A stretch of DNA of 64,000 nt from positions 1-64,000 of the forward strand of contig NZ_CAJYOJ010000053.1 in the NCBI RefSeq assembly GCF_913776295.1, read 5' to 3'. Numbering within the stretch: position 1 is the stretch's first letter; each line of letters starts with the position of its first letter. This document shows, in pieces, positions 27,980 to 36,913 of the stretch. Under the pieces are notes generated by a model. It was not told where the DNA came from. It did not search any database and was given only the letters and a program-made list of their open reading frames with translations. The DNA is from an uncultured Pedobacter sp. (lineage in GTDB: Bacteria > Bacteroidota > Bacteroidia > Sphingobacteriales > Sphingobacteriaceae). Made by a program: the position numbers and the translations under genes.

Positions 27980-29737
27980 ATGCGAAAATTTTTAACCCTT
28001 ATCACTTGTCTTTTAGCATTTTCTTGTGCTAAAGAATCTCTACGATTTAAAAAAAATGACCAATTAACAACTTCAGAAGCGAAACAGTATTATGATAACC
28101 TAAGCAAGAACCAGCAGTTTAAATTTACTAATGGTAACGTGGCGCCGATTACGTCTGTGATTACGCCTAATTGGAAAAGTACCACTGAAGTTGTGATAAA
28201 TTCTTACAGCATAGTCGAGGTAGCTATTGCAATCCAAAAAAATGAGATTTCAATTTACCATTTAAATGGTGAGCGTGCAAAAGATGATCTTAAAAGGTCA
28301 AAATTTTCATTATCAAGACTGATTGTTTTCAAAGACTCTTTGGCCTCTCTTAAATCAAGTATTATAACTTATATCCCAGACATTAGCTATATAGAAAAGG
28401 GAAAAAGCATACGGGAGAATACTTTTGCGAAGTTAGGCTCCTCTTTTACCGGATATATTGAGTTCAAGAAAATGGATGGAGCACCATATCGTCTGCTACG
28501 TATAGAAAACGGTAAGGTTATAGGGAAATATAAAATCAGCAATTCGTCGATGAATAAACAATTGAGCGCGAGTACTGAAATGTCTGCCTCATCTTGTGTT
28601 CCAATGTGTACGCCCATCTTTCAGACTATTTGCTCGGGTCCGGGTGGTCCCGGGAGTGGAGACGATAGCGATTGGATCTGTGAGACTCAGGAAATCGGGC
28701 AAAATTGTACATTAATATGTAGCGGTGGTGGTGATTATCCTGACCCAGGAACAGGAGGTCCGGGTACTCCAGGCGTATTTGGTATTAATGGTAGTAATGC
28801 AGTTGTACCAGTATCCAATTTTGGCGCTTTGATTGACTATGTTAAATCAATGGGATACTTCGTTTCAGATCAGTATCAAACGACCCTGACTGTTGACGGT
28901 GTAAGTTACACAGGAACAATGATAGAAATATATACTAACGAGGGACAGGTAATCTCGGCATATTTCCGTATAGACGCAACGCAAGGTCCTTTCGCAGAAG
29001 GTTATTACTATAATATAGGAAAAGGTAACGGAACGAATACATCCGGCGGGAACCCTCCTTCATTCCTTCCCGAAACCATAACCGGCACAGATATCACTTG
29101 GACGAATGGGACATCATCTTATTCTTCTGTTTCCGCTGAAGCGATTCCCAACCTTTCGGATACTGATCCGGAGGTAGCGGCGTGGAACGATCCGCCGCAA
29201 GCGCAATATGGTGTGAAGGTTGCTCCCTCTTATAGTACGATGTATGCCAACTATCCAAAAAATTCCACAGGCGGAGATATGCCAGCTCCAGATGTATATA
29301 CATTGGTAGGTGGAAACATCCTAAGCTTATATCAGTCTGATCCGGTAGCATACGCAAATGCTTGCGCATTGCGCGTTTCGCGAGCTTTAAATTATTCGGG
29401 AATTGCCATTCCTTATATCCCGGGAAAGACAACAAGCGGTGCAGATGGTAAGTATTACTTCGTTTCATCAGCACATCTCTATAATTATGTAAAGCAGATT
29501 TTTTCAACCACTGATAAAGTTGAATTGAACGCTGCTGACGGCGGCCCCCAAGGAACGCTTTTTAGGGGGAAATTAAAAAACATAAAAGGTTTGTATATTA
29601 TGCAACCGAACTACCCTTCAAAATTCGGGGCCATGGGGCATGCAACTTTGTGGACAGGAAGCATGGCTATTGGTGGTCACGATTATTTTAATGCAAAAGG
29701 CGGAACGGCAAAAGTTACAGTTTGGAAGTTACCATGA
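27980..29737 (+). CDS. Lipoprotein with C-terminal Tae4-like peptidoglycan amidase domain
   Basis: 585 residues. The signal is lipoprotein type (LLAFSC, Cys16). Residues about 17-190 form an export-side domain (PNWKSTTEVVINSYSIVEV). A Cys/Gly/Pro-rich linker with about six Cys (205-260) follows, then a middle domain. The C-terminal 125 residues have Tae4 type VI amidase motifs: NACALRVSRALN (Cys462), SGADGKYYFVSSAHLYNYV, MGHATLWTGS (His554), HDYFN (Asp568) and a final VWKLP. The catalytic residues look intact, so it probably cuts peptidoglycan gamma-glutamyl-diaminopimelate bonds. No type VI genes are nearby; delivery is unknown. Confidence 0.78.
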   Translation: MRKFLTLITCLLAFSCAKESLRFKKNDQLTTSEAKQYYDNLSKNQQFKFTNGNVAPITSVITPNWKSTTEVVINSYSIVEVAIAIQKNEISIYHLNGERAKDDLKRSKFSLSRLIVFKDSLASLKSSIITYIPDISYIEKGKSIRENTFAKLGSSFTGYIEFKKMDGAPYRLLRIENGKVIGKYKISNSSMNKQLSASTEMSASSCVPMCTPIFQTICSGPGGPGSGDDSDWICETQEIGQNCTLICSGGGDYPDPGTGGPGTPGVFGINGSNAVVPVSNFGALIDYVKSMGYFVSDQYQTTLTVDGVSYTGTMIEIYTNEGQVISAYFRIDATQGPFAEGYYYNIGKGNGTNTSGGNPPSFLPETITGTDITWTNGTSSYSSVSAEAIPNLSDTDPEVAAWNDPPQAQYGVKVAPSYSTMYANYPKNSTGGDMPAPDVYTLVGGNILSLYQSDPVAYANACALRVSRALNYSGIAIPYIPGKTTSGADGKYYFVSSAHLYNYVKQIFSTTDKVELNAADGGPQGTLFRGKLKNIKGLYIMQPNYPSKFGAMGHATLWTGSMAIGGHDYFNAKGGTAKVTVWKLP

Positions 29738-30153
29738 AAAAAACATTTTTGATAATGCCATTTATGAGCATTTTACTTTACACAGGAGGCTGTAAGGTGA
29801 GTAAAAAACAAGCCGAAGCGTCGGTCTTAAACGAAAAACGCCAATGGGCAAAGGAGTATGCATTGTGCAGTTGTTTGTCGTTGATAAGCAAGCAAGATAC
29901 AGCGCTTCAAAACGACATCAGTAAAACAGTTTATGTAGAGATAACTGATTACAATCGTTCCGGCGCCCGAAACATTTACAAGGCTATTGACAGTCTTGCA
30001 TACAAAATTTTTCTGTCTATTGAACCTTCCGAGATCGCAGATTATGAAGGGAGGAAGCCTTATATGAAGTCTTGTATCGAATTTTCACAGAGTAAGCAAT
30101 TGGATTCATTAATTCGCAGCTATGATTCACAAATACAGGCTGATCCTCATTAA
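29734..30153 (+). CDS. Candidate Tai4/Rap1a-like immunity lipoprotein
   Basis: 139 residues from the ATG at 29734, which overlaps the effector stop by 4 nt (ATGA). The lipoprotein signal ends in YTGGC (Cys20). The mature part is helical, with WAKEYALCSCLSLISKQD near the start and two more Cys-containing helices (YMKSCIEF). Rap1a/Tai-type immunity proteins are small, periplasmic, helical and disulfide-linked, with the ALCxCL pattern. I infer that it neutralises the Tae4-like domain in the periplasm. Assignment rests mainly on the coupling and the weak motif. Confidence 0.65.
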   Translation: MKKTFLIMPFMSILLYTGGCKVSKKQAEASVLNEKRQWAKEYALCSCLSLISKQDTALQNDISKTVYVEITDYNRSGARNIYKAIDSLAYKIFLSIEPSEIADYEGRKPYMKSCIEFSQSKQLDSLIRSYDSQIQADPH

Positions 30154-30540
30154 GCTACTCTAGGTATTCAAAAGTATACAACGCTATTAATAGTGAGGTG
30201 TCAATTCCAAGGGGTTGGTGCTTCACTATTCTACTATCAAACTAAACCGAATTTAAACTATTTTAAGACGCCTTGGGAATATGGACAACATTTTAAATCA
30301 GCCAGCATACCTTAATGAATGTAGTAAAATACACATGGTAATCCAGGATCCTATTATATATATAATAAATAATAATTTTGAGGCAATAATCAATAGCTAA
30401 ATTGGGAATAACCTATTTGTTTTAAGTTGCTTTCTTTCAGATAGACTTCGATATCGAGTATCTTGAAAACGGGAATTAGAGAATTTCGCTAAAGTCCTAC
30501 AATATTTGATTAGCAGAAATGTGGCTACGAAAAAATATGT

Positions 30541-30560
30541 AAACGTTACGATTAACGTTT
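30541..30560. repeat. 8-bp perfect inverted repeat
   Basis: AAACGTTA-CGAT-TAACGTTT, 24 nt before the terminator hairpin and about 330 nt downstream of the XRE gene. It could be an operator for the island's XRE regulator, but there is no direct evidence. Confidence 0.4.
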
Positions 30561-30583
30561 CAGTATAACTTTCTTAATTCTTG

Positions 30584-30612
30584 GGGGCTGCTTTGTCAGC
30601 CCCTTTATTTTG
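30584..30612 (+). terminator. Rho-independent terminator
   Basis: GGGGCTG (30584-30590) pairs with CAGCCCC (30597-30603) and is followed by TTTATTTTG. It faces the effector/immunity operon, whose last stop lies about 430 nt upstream. Confidence 0.6.
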
Positions 30613-30893
30613 TTATCTAACAGTATAGCAGAAGGTCGCTTACTTACTTAGTCAATCGGATCATGCCTGATTCATTAAGGGCTTATCTAAATTTGAAAAA
30701 TTGCTCAATGAAAATATTCATCATTGAAAAAATCAGTCAAATTTATATCAAGGCAATTCATAATATATGGAACGATTTTATGGTATGTTTTTATTTTCTT
30801 AATTCAGAATTGCTCTTCTAGGATTTGCCAGCCTTGAGGTCTACATAAAGAATTTGGCTAATGACTATAATCAAATATTATTAAAAAAACTAT

Positions 30894-31103
30894 TTATTTT
30901 TTAATAGAAACTAGCGAGTCACCTGCTTGGACATCTAAATAGGAAGAGATTTCAAACAATCTTTTTATTGAAGGTTTAGCAGAGTTTGTACACCAACTGG
31001 AAACAGTTTCTTGGGCTATCCTTAAAGCATCAGCCAAATCTTTATTTGTCTTTCCCTTTTCGGCTAGTACCGACTTGATGCGATTATAGATTGTTTTACT
31101 CAT
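30894..31103 (-). CDS. XRE-family helix-turn-helix regulator
   Basis: 69 residues: a minimal XRE domain with NKDLADALRIAQETVSSWCTN as the helix-turn-helix. It starts by a 4-nt ATGA overlap with the stop of the upstream Arm-domain gene, so both are translated from one message. It probably represses its own operon or other island functions. No ligand-binding domain is present. Confidence 0.88.
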   Translation of the reverse strand: MSKTIYNRIKSVLAEKGKTNKDLADALRIAQETVSSWCTNSAKPSIKRLFEISSYLDVQAGDSLVSIKK

Positions 31104-31366
31104 TTACAACTGTCGAGTAAAGCCTGATGAGCCATTCTCATCTTGCTTTGTAAGCTATCCAGATAGCTATTGAGTGATCTGACATCCTCCTTTTTGCCAA
31201 TAGCACGCCCTGCCGAATTATTCCATTTGTCGGATTCACATTCACGACCAATAGACATCTCTGCCCGTCTACCATCTACGGTGATGCGCATATAAATGGC
31301 CCTAGGGCCTCCTTTGTAGACTTTTTGCTTTCTTAGATAATAAAGCAGGTGGAAATTACTTTTCAT
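31100..31366 (-). CDS. Integrase Arm DNA-binding domain protein (catalytic domain absent)
   Basis: 88 residues matching the N-terminal Arm DNA-binding domain of Bacteroidota tyrosine recombinases (KVYKGGPRAIYMRITVDGRRAEMSIGRECESDKWN, read in two pieces). The catalytic R-H-R-H-Y core is missing; the frame stops and is coupled to the XRE gene. It is next to the tRNA-Glu att site, where an integrase is expected. Either a truncated integrase, or a free-standing Arm protein that acts with an integrase elsewhere. Confidence 0.78.
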   Translation of the reverse strand: MKSNFHLLYYLRKQKVYKGGPRAIYMRITVDGRRAEMSIGRECESDKWNNSAGRAIGKKEDVRSLNSYLDSLQSKMRMAHQALLDSCK

Positions 31367-31553
31367 AAAACTTACTTAAAGTGAAACAAAAGTAAGGCAG
31401 CAGCTTATTCGCATCAAGATGGTTAATTGCTGAACATGTTGGCGTTCAGTTTGTTATTGAGAATTCGGTGCGTAGTGTTTTCCATTTTAGATACGCACCG
31501 AAATACACACTTTTTTATTGCGATTTGATGTATATTTTAAGTTTTTAATATCA

Positions 31554-31591
31554 ATAAAAAAACCCTGCAAATGTTTGATTTGCAGGGTTTT
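31554..31591 (-). terminator. Terminator downstream of tRNA-Glu copy 1
   Basis: AACCCTGCAAAT pairs with ATTTGCAGGGTT (12 bp, loop GTTTG), followed on the minus strand by a run of seven T. It is inside the island, 20 nt past the att copy, so the element may have brought its own terminator for the tRNA transcript. Confidence 0.72.
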
Positions 31592-31611
31592 GACATCATT
31601 TGATGATGATT

Positions 31612-31631
31612 TTCGTAGCCCGTAGGGGAAT
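31612..31631. repeat. Right attachment-site copy within the tRNA-Glu 3' end
   Basis: Identical over 20 bp to 27552-27571 and overlapping the acceptor/T-arm end of tRNA-Glu copy 1. Marks the tRNA side of the island. Confidence 0.8.
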
Positions 31632-31687
31632 CGAACCCCTGTTTCCAGAATGAAAATCTGGCGTCCTCACCCCTAGACGAACGGGCC
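31616..31687 (-). tRNA. tRNA-Glu (UUC), copy 1
   Basis: 72 nt. The anticodon loop TTTTCAT gives anticodon TTC. The acceptor GGCCCGT pairs with ACGGGCT (one G-T). The T arm is AGGGG-TTCGATT-CCCCT. CCA is not encoded. It forms a unit with tRNA-fMet upstream. The 3' end is the island insertion point. Confidence 0.97.
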
Positions 31688-31754
31688 ATTTCAGTATTTA
31701 AATTTTCAGTTTCCAATTTGCAGTAAACTGCCAACTGAGAACCACCAACTGAAT
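31688..31754. repeat. Self-complementary low-complexity spacer (CAGTT/AACTG words)
   Basis: The spacer between the two tRNAs is built from CAGTT words followed by AACTG words, so it can fold back on itself. Spacer 2 (33366-33437) has the same layout with about half its bases changed. Confidence 0.6.
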
Positions 31755-31830
<76 letters not shown>

Positions 31831-32117
31831 CTCTATTTTTCGCCCCAAATATCCGTTTGAGGGAGTGCAAAGGTATAAATTGTTTTGGTATCTGCAAAGT
31901 CATCCTTGATATTTTTTTTAATATTTTGAATTGCCTATTTATTTGAAATAACGCAATTCATCCAGATGGGTGCATTTTGATTTGATTATGAGTGGGTTAT
32001 GTTTGGTAAGGCTTAACCGATGATAAAGATAATCTGATGAAATAATTTTTTTGCTTTTATTTCGGTAAAAGCCCTGGTTGCCCGATGCAATTCGATTCAG
32101 GCAATCAGGTAGCATTT
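31831..32117. other. Intergenic region holding a tRNA promoter
   Basis: 287 nt between the tRNA unit and the gene at 32118. It contains the tRNA copy 1 promoter (31868-31898). No gene is seen. Confidence 0.5.
31868..31898 (-). promoter_or_regulatory. Promoter of tRNA unit 1
   Basis: On the minus strand, TTTG (31895-31898), 19 nt, then TACCTTTG (31868-31875): a very close match to the Bacteroidota consensus. Transcription should start about 35-40 nt upstream of tRNA-fMet. Confidence 0.82.
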
Positions 32118-33134
32118 TTAAAATATCTTTGGTTTCTCGATCTGAGGGGCATTATCTTTTACTACAATATTGGTAAATGGTGCAGTTTGCCTGAAGGCGA
32201 CCGTATCTGCAGGGGTATTGGCCACAAAAACAGCGAGTTTTCCGTTGGTAAAACTATCGTTATGTATGGTAGACGGTTTAATGGCCAGGGCAGATCCATC
32301 GGCAGGAACCCTGAAAGTGGTAAATATAATTCTGGGGTTTTCTTTTTCCGGATCTGTAACCTCCACTTTGTGTCCTAATGTAACCTTCGCTTCGCAGTAT
32401 ACCGCTCCGTTTTCATTTGGTTTGGGAAGAAAAATATGTGGAAAAGGATGGTGTTCTACAAACATGCCGCCACCGCCAATGGGCGACAAGGCATAGTTAC
32501 GGATATAATCTGGCAAAGAGGTGTTGTATTCCATACCAAATAAAATATCTTTAAAACCCATGTAAAAAGGTTCTTTTGGCCTGAGTAATCTGGCCCCGTA
32601 AAATGCCAGTGTTTCTTCATAATCCGGGTGGCTCGGATCCATAACGGGGAAAATTACGGCAGATTCATTCACATAAAGCGAACCTGTTTGTCCAAATACA
32701 TTTGCAGCAGGGTCTAAATTGGGCAATCTTCCGCCTTTATCGCTGCTCACCCAGTTGGAATTAACGGTAGTGGCATTCCCCTCCTTAGGTGGTTGGGCAT
32801 TTCGTGCGAGATTTTCCAGTTCCTCAATTAATGATATCTCCATTGGTTCGTTTGGAATTTCCATTACCCCGGTTCCTTCTCCTGGAGTTAAAACTACTCT
32901 TTTATGCGGATGTATCGGGCCATAAATTGCGGTAGTTGTCATTAAAGGAACACCCTCACTGCTTTGTCTTAAAACAACGGCGTCGTTTAAAAACCATATA
33001 TTTTTTTTAAGGTCTTCTAATGATATTTTAATATCAACGGTTTGCCACTTCCGCTGTCCGATAATTTCTTTTAATTTACTTTCGGCTACTGTGTCTGGAT
33101 CCTGTGTGTAGGATGTTCTGAATACGGAACTCAT
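32118..33134 (-). CDS. Conserved-looking hypothetical protein (possible cupin-like fold)
   Basis: 338 residues, soluble, no signal peptide. It is rich in Pro/Gly turns and contains YVNESAVIFPVMDPSHPDYEETL, IGGGGMFVEHHPFPHIF and EAKVTLGHKVEVTDPEKENPRIIF. The two adjacent His of EHHPFPH and the beta-rich pattern suggest a cupin-like or sugar-dioxygenase-like fold, but I do not recognise a family and give no function. It lies between two copies of the tRNA unit, which suggests that the gene was inserted between, or carried with, duplicated tRNA genes. Confidence 0.75.
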   Translation of the reverse strand: MSSVFRTSYTQDPDTVAESKLKEIIGQRKWQTVDIKISLEDLKKNIWFLNDAVVLRQSSEGVPLMTTTAIYGPIHPHKRVVLTPGEGTGVMEIPNEPMEISLIEELENLARNAQPPKEGNATTVNSNWVSSDKGGRLPNLDPAANVFGQTGSLYVNESAVIFPVMDPSHPDYEETLAFYGARLLRPKEPFYMGFKDILFGMEYNTSLPDYIRNYALSPIGGGGMFVEHHPFPHIFLPKPNENGAVYCEAKVTLGHKVEVTDPEKENPRIIFTTFRVPADGSALAIKPSTIHNDSFTNGKLAVFVANTPADTVAFRQTAPFTNIVVKDNAPQIEKPKIF

Positions 33135-33260
33135 GAATTGCGTTTTAGATGTGACTTAGAATTTGTTATTGTTAAAAATAGGATTTAAAAACTGATAATC
33201 CTATGGGGAAGGAGTAACGATCGTTGATTGAGGTGGTTTTCGTTTCAAAAGAGAATAAAC

Positions 33261-33291
33261 AAAAAAAGCCGCTTCAAATAGAAGCGGCTTT
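33261..33291 (-). terminator. Terminator of tRNA unit 2
   Basis: GCCGCTTC pairs with GAAGCGGC (33268-33275/33281-33288), followed on the minus strand by seven T. It begins directly at the tRNA-Glu 3' end. Confidence 0.88.
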
Positions 33292-33293
33292 CG

Positions 33294-33365
33294 TAGCCCG
33301 TAGGGGAATCGAACCCCTGTTTCCAGAATGAAAATCTGGCGTCCTCACCCCTAGACGAACGGGCC
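33294..33365 (-). tRNA. tRNA-Glu (UUC), copy 2
   Basis: 72 nt, identical to the copy at 31616-31687 (anticodon TTC). It has its own promoter, via tRNA-fMet, and terminator. Confidence 0.97.
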
Positions 33366-33437
33366 ATTTTCAGTTTTTAAATTCCCAGTTCCCAGCTTTC
33401 AGTTAAACTGATCACTGTAAACTGCCCACTGAATTAG
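33366..33437. repeat. Self-complementary low-complexity spacer, unit 2
   Basis: CAGTT-type words (CCCAGTTCCCAGC) followed by AACTG-type words (TAAACTGATCACTGTAAACTG). It has the same position and layout as 31688-31754, but the bases have diverged far more than the flanking tRNAs. Confidence 0.6.
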
Positions 33438-33510
<73 letters not shown>

Positions 33511-33571
33511 CTCTACATACAACTCGTTTTTTAATGAATTAAATCCTTAACTCTGTTTCCGAATTGGAATG

Positions 33572-33603
33572 CAAAGATATAATTCGTTTCTTTGTACTGC
33601 AAA
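33572..33603 (-). promoter_or_regulatory. Promoter of tRNA unit 2
   Basis: On the minus strand, TTTG (33600-33603), 20 nt, then TATCTTTG (33572-33579). It shares the TTTGCAG start with promoter 1, so the promoter was duplicated with the tRNAs. It lies back to back with era. Confidence 0.82.
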
Positions 33604-33624
33604 TTTTTTTTAAAAAATATTTTA

Positions 33625-34521
33625 ATGGCGCATAAAGCAGGTTTTGTTAGTATAATAGGTAAACCCAATGTAGGTAAATCCACCCTTATGAATGTGCTTG
33701 TAGGCGAGCGGCTTAGCATTATCACCCCTAAGGCGCAAACCACCAGGCACCGTATTTTAGGTATTGTAAATGAAGAAGATTATCAGATCGTTTTCTCTGA
33801 TACACCGGGCATAATTAAGCCAAAATACAGTTTGCAGGAAAGTATGATGAGCTTTGTTAACGGATCTTTAACCGATGCTGATGTACTTTTATTCGTAACC
33901 GACATTAATGAGGTACATGATGAAGACGATGTTCTGGAAAAAATTCTGAATAAGAATATTCTAACAATTGTGTTGATCAATAAGATAGATCAGGCTACAC
34001 AAGAACAGGTAGAAGAGAAAATTGCCTACTGGCAGGAAAAGTTAAACCCGGTTGCGGTTTATGCAATATCCGCTTTACATCAACACAATGTAGACGGATT
34101 ACTGGATCGCGTACTCGATATGCTGCCGGAACATCCGCCATATTACGACAAAGAAGATTTAACCGACCGCTCGGAGCGTTTCTTTGTTTCGGAAATGATC
34201 CGCGAAAAAATCTTCCTGAATTACCAGAAAGAAATTCCTTACAGCACCGAAGTAATCGTAAAGAGCTTTAAGGAGGAAGAAATGAAAAATGGCAAAGGCT
34301 CCATGATCAGGATTACTGCAGAGATTGTGGTTGAACGCGATTCGCAAAAAAACATTTTAATTGGTACGGGCGGAAGCATGTTAAAAAAGGTAGGAACTGA
34401 AGCCCGGGCTGAGATCGAAAAATTTTTAGACAGCAAGGTGTTTCTGGAGATGTTCGTAAAGGTAATTCCCGACTGGAGAAGTAAAAAGAATTATTTAAAA
34501 AGTTTCGGTTACGATAATTAA
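33625..34521 (+). CDS. era: GTPase Era
   Basis: 298 residues from the ATG at 33625 (MAHKAG); an upstream frame extension (from 33592) overlaps the tRNA promoter and is not used. The GTPase domain has [12 protein letters not shown] (P-loop), DTPG (Switch II) and NKID. The C-terminal KH domain contains GTGGSMLKKVG. Era binds 16S rRNA and assists 30S subunit maturation at the membrane. Confidence 0.97.
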   Translation: MAHKAGFVSIIGKPNVGKSTLMNVLVGERLSIITPKAQTTRHRILGIVNEEDYQIVFSDTPGIIKPKYSLQESMMSFVNGSLTDADVLLFVTDINEVHDEDDVLEKILNKNILTIVLINKIDQATQEQVEEKIAYWQEKLNPVAVYAISALHQHNVDGLLDRVLDMLPEHPPYYDKEDLTDRSERFFVSEMIREKIFLNYQKEIPYSTEVIVKSFKEEEMKNGKGSMIRITAEIVVERDSQKNILIGTGGSMLKKVGTEARAEIEKFLDSKVFLEMFVKVIPDWRSKKNYLKSFGYDN

Positions 34522-34580
34522 TTTCGATTTTAGAAAAGTATAAAAGTTAATATTAATAGCGGTTACGAAAAAAATAACCG

Positions 34581-34588
34581 TACCTTTG
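34581..34588 (+). promoter_or_regulatory. -7 promoter box upstream of der
   Basis: TACCTTTG in the era-der gap matches TAnnTTTG, about 119 nt before the der ATG. The 90 nt between are the self-complementary spacer at 34607-34695, which would be in the der 5' UTR. Confidence 0.5.
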
Positions 34589-34606
34589 CAGCCCGAAATA
34601 AATCGG

Positions 34607-34695
34607 TTAGTAGTTGATAGTCAATGGCTGATAGCCAAATTTTTGAACAGCTTGTTTAAAACACCAGGACCATTAACTACGGCCATTAACTGTCA
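34607..34695. repeat. Self-complementary low-complexity spacer upstream of der
   Basis: Left words AGTAGTTGATAGTCAATGGC are answered on the right by CCATTAACTAC and GGCCATTAACTGTC, giving a long imperfect fold-back in the der leader. Confidence 0.6.
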
Positions 34696-34706
34696 AAAGA
34701 GCACCC

Positions 34707-36008
34707 ATGAGTAACATTATAGCCATCGTAGGCAGGCCAAACGTAGGCAAGAGCACCCTTTTTAATAGATTAACAGAAAGTCGCAAAGCTATTGTAGACG
34801 ATATGAGCGGCGTAACCCGCGACAGGCACTATGGTGTGGGCGAATGGATTGATAAACAATTTACCGTAATTGATACGGGTGGTTACGTAGCTAACTCAGA
34901 AGATGTTTATGAAGCAGCCATTCGTGAGCAGGTGATGATTGCCATTGAAGAAGCTACGGTGTTGATTTTTATGGTAGATGTAACTACCGGTATTACCGAT
35001 TTGGATGATGATATTGCCCAGGTATTGCGCAGAAGTAACAAACCCGTTTTTGTTTGCGCTAATAAAGTAGATAATACCGCTCTGTATAATGAAATACATA
35101 CTTTTTATGGTTTTGGATTAGGCGAAGTCTATCCTTTATCATCTATGACAGGCTCCGGAACCGGCGAGTTGTTGGATGAAATTGTAAAAAATTTCGAAGA
35201 TATCCAGGAGGAAGAAAATCAATTGCCTAAAGTGACCATTGCTGGTCGTCCGAATGTGGGTAAATCTTCTCTGGTTAATGCATTAATTGGCAAGGAACGG
35301 AATATTGTGACTGCAAACGCAGGTACAACCCGCGATTCTATCAAAATTCACTATAACCAATTCGGTCATGAGTTTATGCTGATCGATACGGCCGGATTAC
35401 GTAAAAAGACCAAGGTTAAAGAAAATCTCGAGTTCTATTCTGTAATGCGTACCATTAAAGCTTTGGAAGAAGCTGATGTGGTGGTATTAATGATCGACGC
35501 CGTGGAAGGGATTGAAAGTCAGGATATCAATATTTTCCATTTGGCCGAGAAAAACAAAAAAGGCATTGTCATTCTGGTTAACAAATGGGATCTGATCGAA
35601 AAAAATACCCAAACCATGAAAGCTTTTGAAGAGCAGATTCATGAGCGTATCCGCCCGTTTACCGATGTACCGATCATTTTCACATCGGTACTGAACAAAC
35701 AGCGTATTTTTAAAGCAATAGAGGCAGCCTTAGAGGTTTATAAAAACCGAAGCAAAAAAATTCCTACATCAAAATTAAATGATGTGATGTTGCCGCTGAT
35801 CGAGAAATTCCCGCCGCCGGCTTTAAAAGGAAAACACATTAAGATCAAATATATCACACAGATTAACGGAAATTCGCCAATGTTTGCCTTTTTCTGTAAT
35901 CTGCCACAGTACATTAAAGATCCGTATAAACGTTTCATCGAGAATAAACTAAGGGAAAACTTTGATTTTTCAGGTGCACCGATCCAGATTTATTTCAGAC
36001 AGAAATAG
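34707..36008 (+). CDS. der: GTPase Der (EngA)
   Basis: 433 residues with two GTPase domains in tandem: [12 protein letters not shown] with DTGG and NKVD in the first, [12 protein letters not shown] with DTAG and NKWD in the second, then the C-terminal KH-like domain. Der is needed for 50S subunit assembly. The gene is complete and stands alone after era. Confidence 0.98.
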   Translation: MSNIIAIVGRPNVGKSTLFNRLTESRKAIVDDMSGVTRDRHYGVGEWIDKQFTVIDTGGYVANSEDVYEAAIREQVMIAIEEATVLIFMVDVTTGITDLDDDIAQVLRRSNKPVFVCANKVDNTALYNEIHTFYGFGLGEVYPLSSMTGSGTGELLDEIVKNFEDIQEEENQLPKVTIAGRPNVGKSSLVNALIGKERNIVTANAGTTRDSIKIHYNQFGHEFMLIDTAGLRKKTKVKENLEFYSVMRTIKALEEADVVVLMIDAVEGIESQDINIFHLAEKNKKGIVILVNKWDLIEKNTQTMKAFEEQIHERIRPFTDVPIIFTSVLNKQRIFKAIEAALEVYKNRSKKIPTSKLNDVMLPLIEKFPPPALKGKHIKIKYITQINGNSPMFAFFCNLPQYIKDPYKRFIENKLRENFDFSGAPIQIYFRQK

Positions 36009-36065
36009 ATGTGAGGTTTAAGGTTTAAAGGTAGAGGGCGTAAGGCCTAAAATAAAATTATTTAG

Positions 36066-36106
36066 ACAGGGTTGTTTCTTAAAGAAGCAGCCCTGTTTTT
36101 ATTTTT
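36066..36106 (+). terminator. Terminator of der
   Basis: ACAGGGTTG pairs with CAGCCCTGT around an inner CTT/AAG fold, followed by TTTTTATTTTT. Confidence 0.85.
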
Positions 36107-36124
36107 AGTTAATAACAGTACGGC

Positions 36125-36164
36125 GGCATCTCGACTTCGCTGAGCTCCGCTCAAAATGACGATA
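36125..36164. repeat. Half copy of a dispersed Bacteroidota repeat
   Basis: Contains CATCTCGACTTCGCTGAGCT and CCGCTCAAAATGACG. It matches the right half of the long inverted repeat at 52497-52584. The ATG within it (36156) creates a spurious upstream start for the next gene. Confidence 0.75.
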
Positions 36165-36191
36165 TTTATTAATTACCCTTACCTTTACAGC

Positions 36192-36701
36192 ATGCAGTTA
36201 CAAGTACAAAACAGTTTGTCAGCAGAGATCGATACCATTTTCGGATTTTACGATATGGCCATTGCCCATCAAAAGAAAGTATTTAACAAACACTGGCAAG
36301 GCTTTAGCCGAGAAATGATACAAACCGAAATTGATGAAAGCCGTCAGTATAAAATTCTGGCAGATGGCACTGCTGCCTGTGTTTTTGCGGTTACGTTTAA
36401 CGATCAGTTGATCTGGGGAGAACGAGATCATAATGCGATTTATATCCATAGGATTGTCACCCATCCCGCATTTAGAGGCTATTCTTTTGTAAAAGAAATT
36501 ATTAAATGGGCCAAAGTTTTTGCTGCAGAAAACGGGATTAAATTTATCAGAATGGATACCTGGGCCGATAATGAAAAACTGCTCGAATATTACACGGGTT
36601 GTGGTTTCGATTATGTTGGTGTGGTAAGCATGGAAAAAACTGATGGTTTACCAAAACATTATGAAGGAATCAGTTTAAGTTTGTTTGAAATTGCACTATA
36701 G
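36192..36701 (+). CDS. GNAT-family N-acetyltransferase
   Basis: 169 residues from the ATG at 36192 (MQLQVQ). An earlier ATG at 36156 lies inside a dispersed repeat and is rejected. The GNAT core includes YIHRIVTHPAFRGYSFVKEI (acetyl-CoA loop) and DTWADNEKLLEYYTGCGF. Substrate unknown. Confidence 0.85.
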   Translation: MQLQVQNSLSAEIDTIFGFYDMAIAHQKKVFNKHWQGFSREMIQTEIDESRQYKILADGTAACVFAVTFNDQLIWGERDHNAIYIHRIVTHPAFRGYSFVKEIIKWAKVFAAENGIKFIRMDTWADNEKLLEYYTGCGFDYVGVVSMEKTDGLPKHYEGISLSLFEIAL

Positions 36702-36913
36702 CAACTGAAAATTATCATAAATGATCATTGAGGCTATACCATAAGTATAAAATTGTAATCCTGAGCTTATCTAATAACTTCTTTTAGATGTTTTAGACGC
36801 TTTGATACAATCATCGGGGTCATTTCAGGCTGAGCTCAACGTTAAAATTTTCGATGGAAAACTACTATTAGTGATACAGGCTCTTTTTAATTTTATAACG
36901 TTATAGGTATATT

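Larger units (their letters stand above)
30154..30893. other. Intergenic region inside the island
   Basis: 740 nt, AT-rich, with many stop codons in all frames and no supportable gene. It holds a perfect 8-bp inverted repeat (30541-30560) and a terminator (30584-30612). It may be decayed element DNA. Confidence 0.4.

Noticed and set aside
29094..29507. Minus-strand ORF of 137 codons
   Set aside because: It lies inside the Tae4-like effector gene, whose motifs support the plus strand.
36156..36191. Upstream start for the GNAT gene
   Set aside because: This ATG is part of a dispersed repeat; the real start is 36192.
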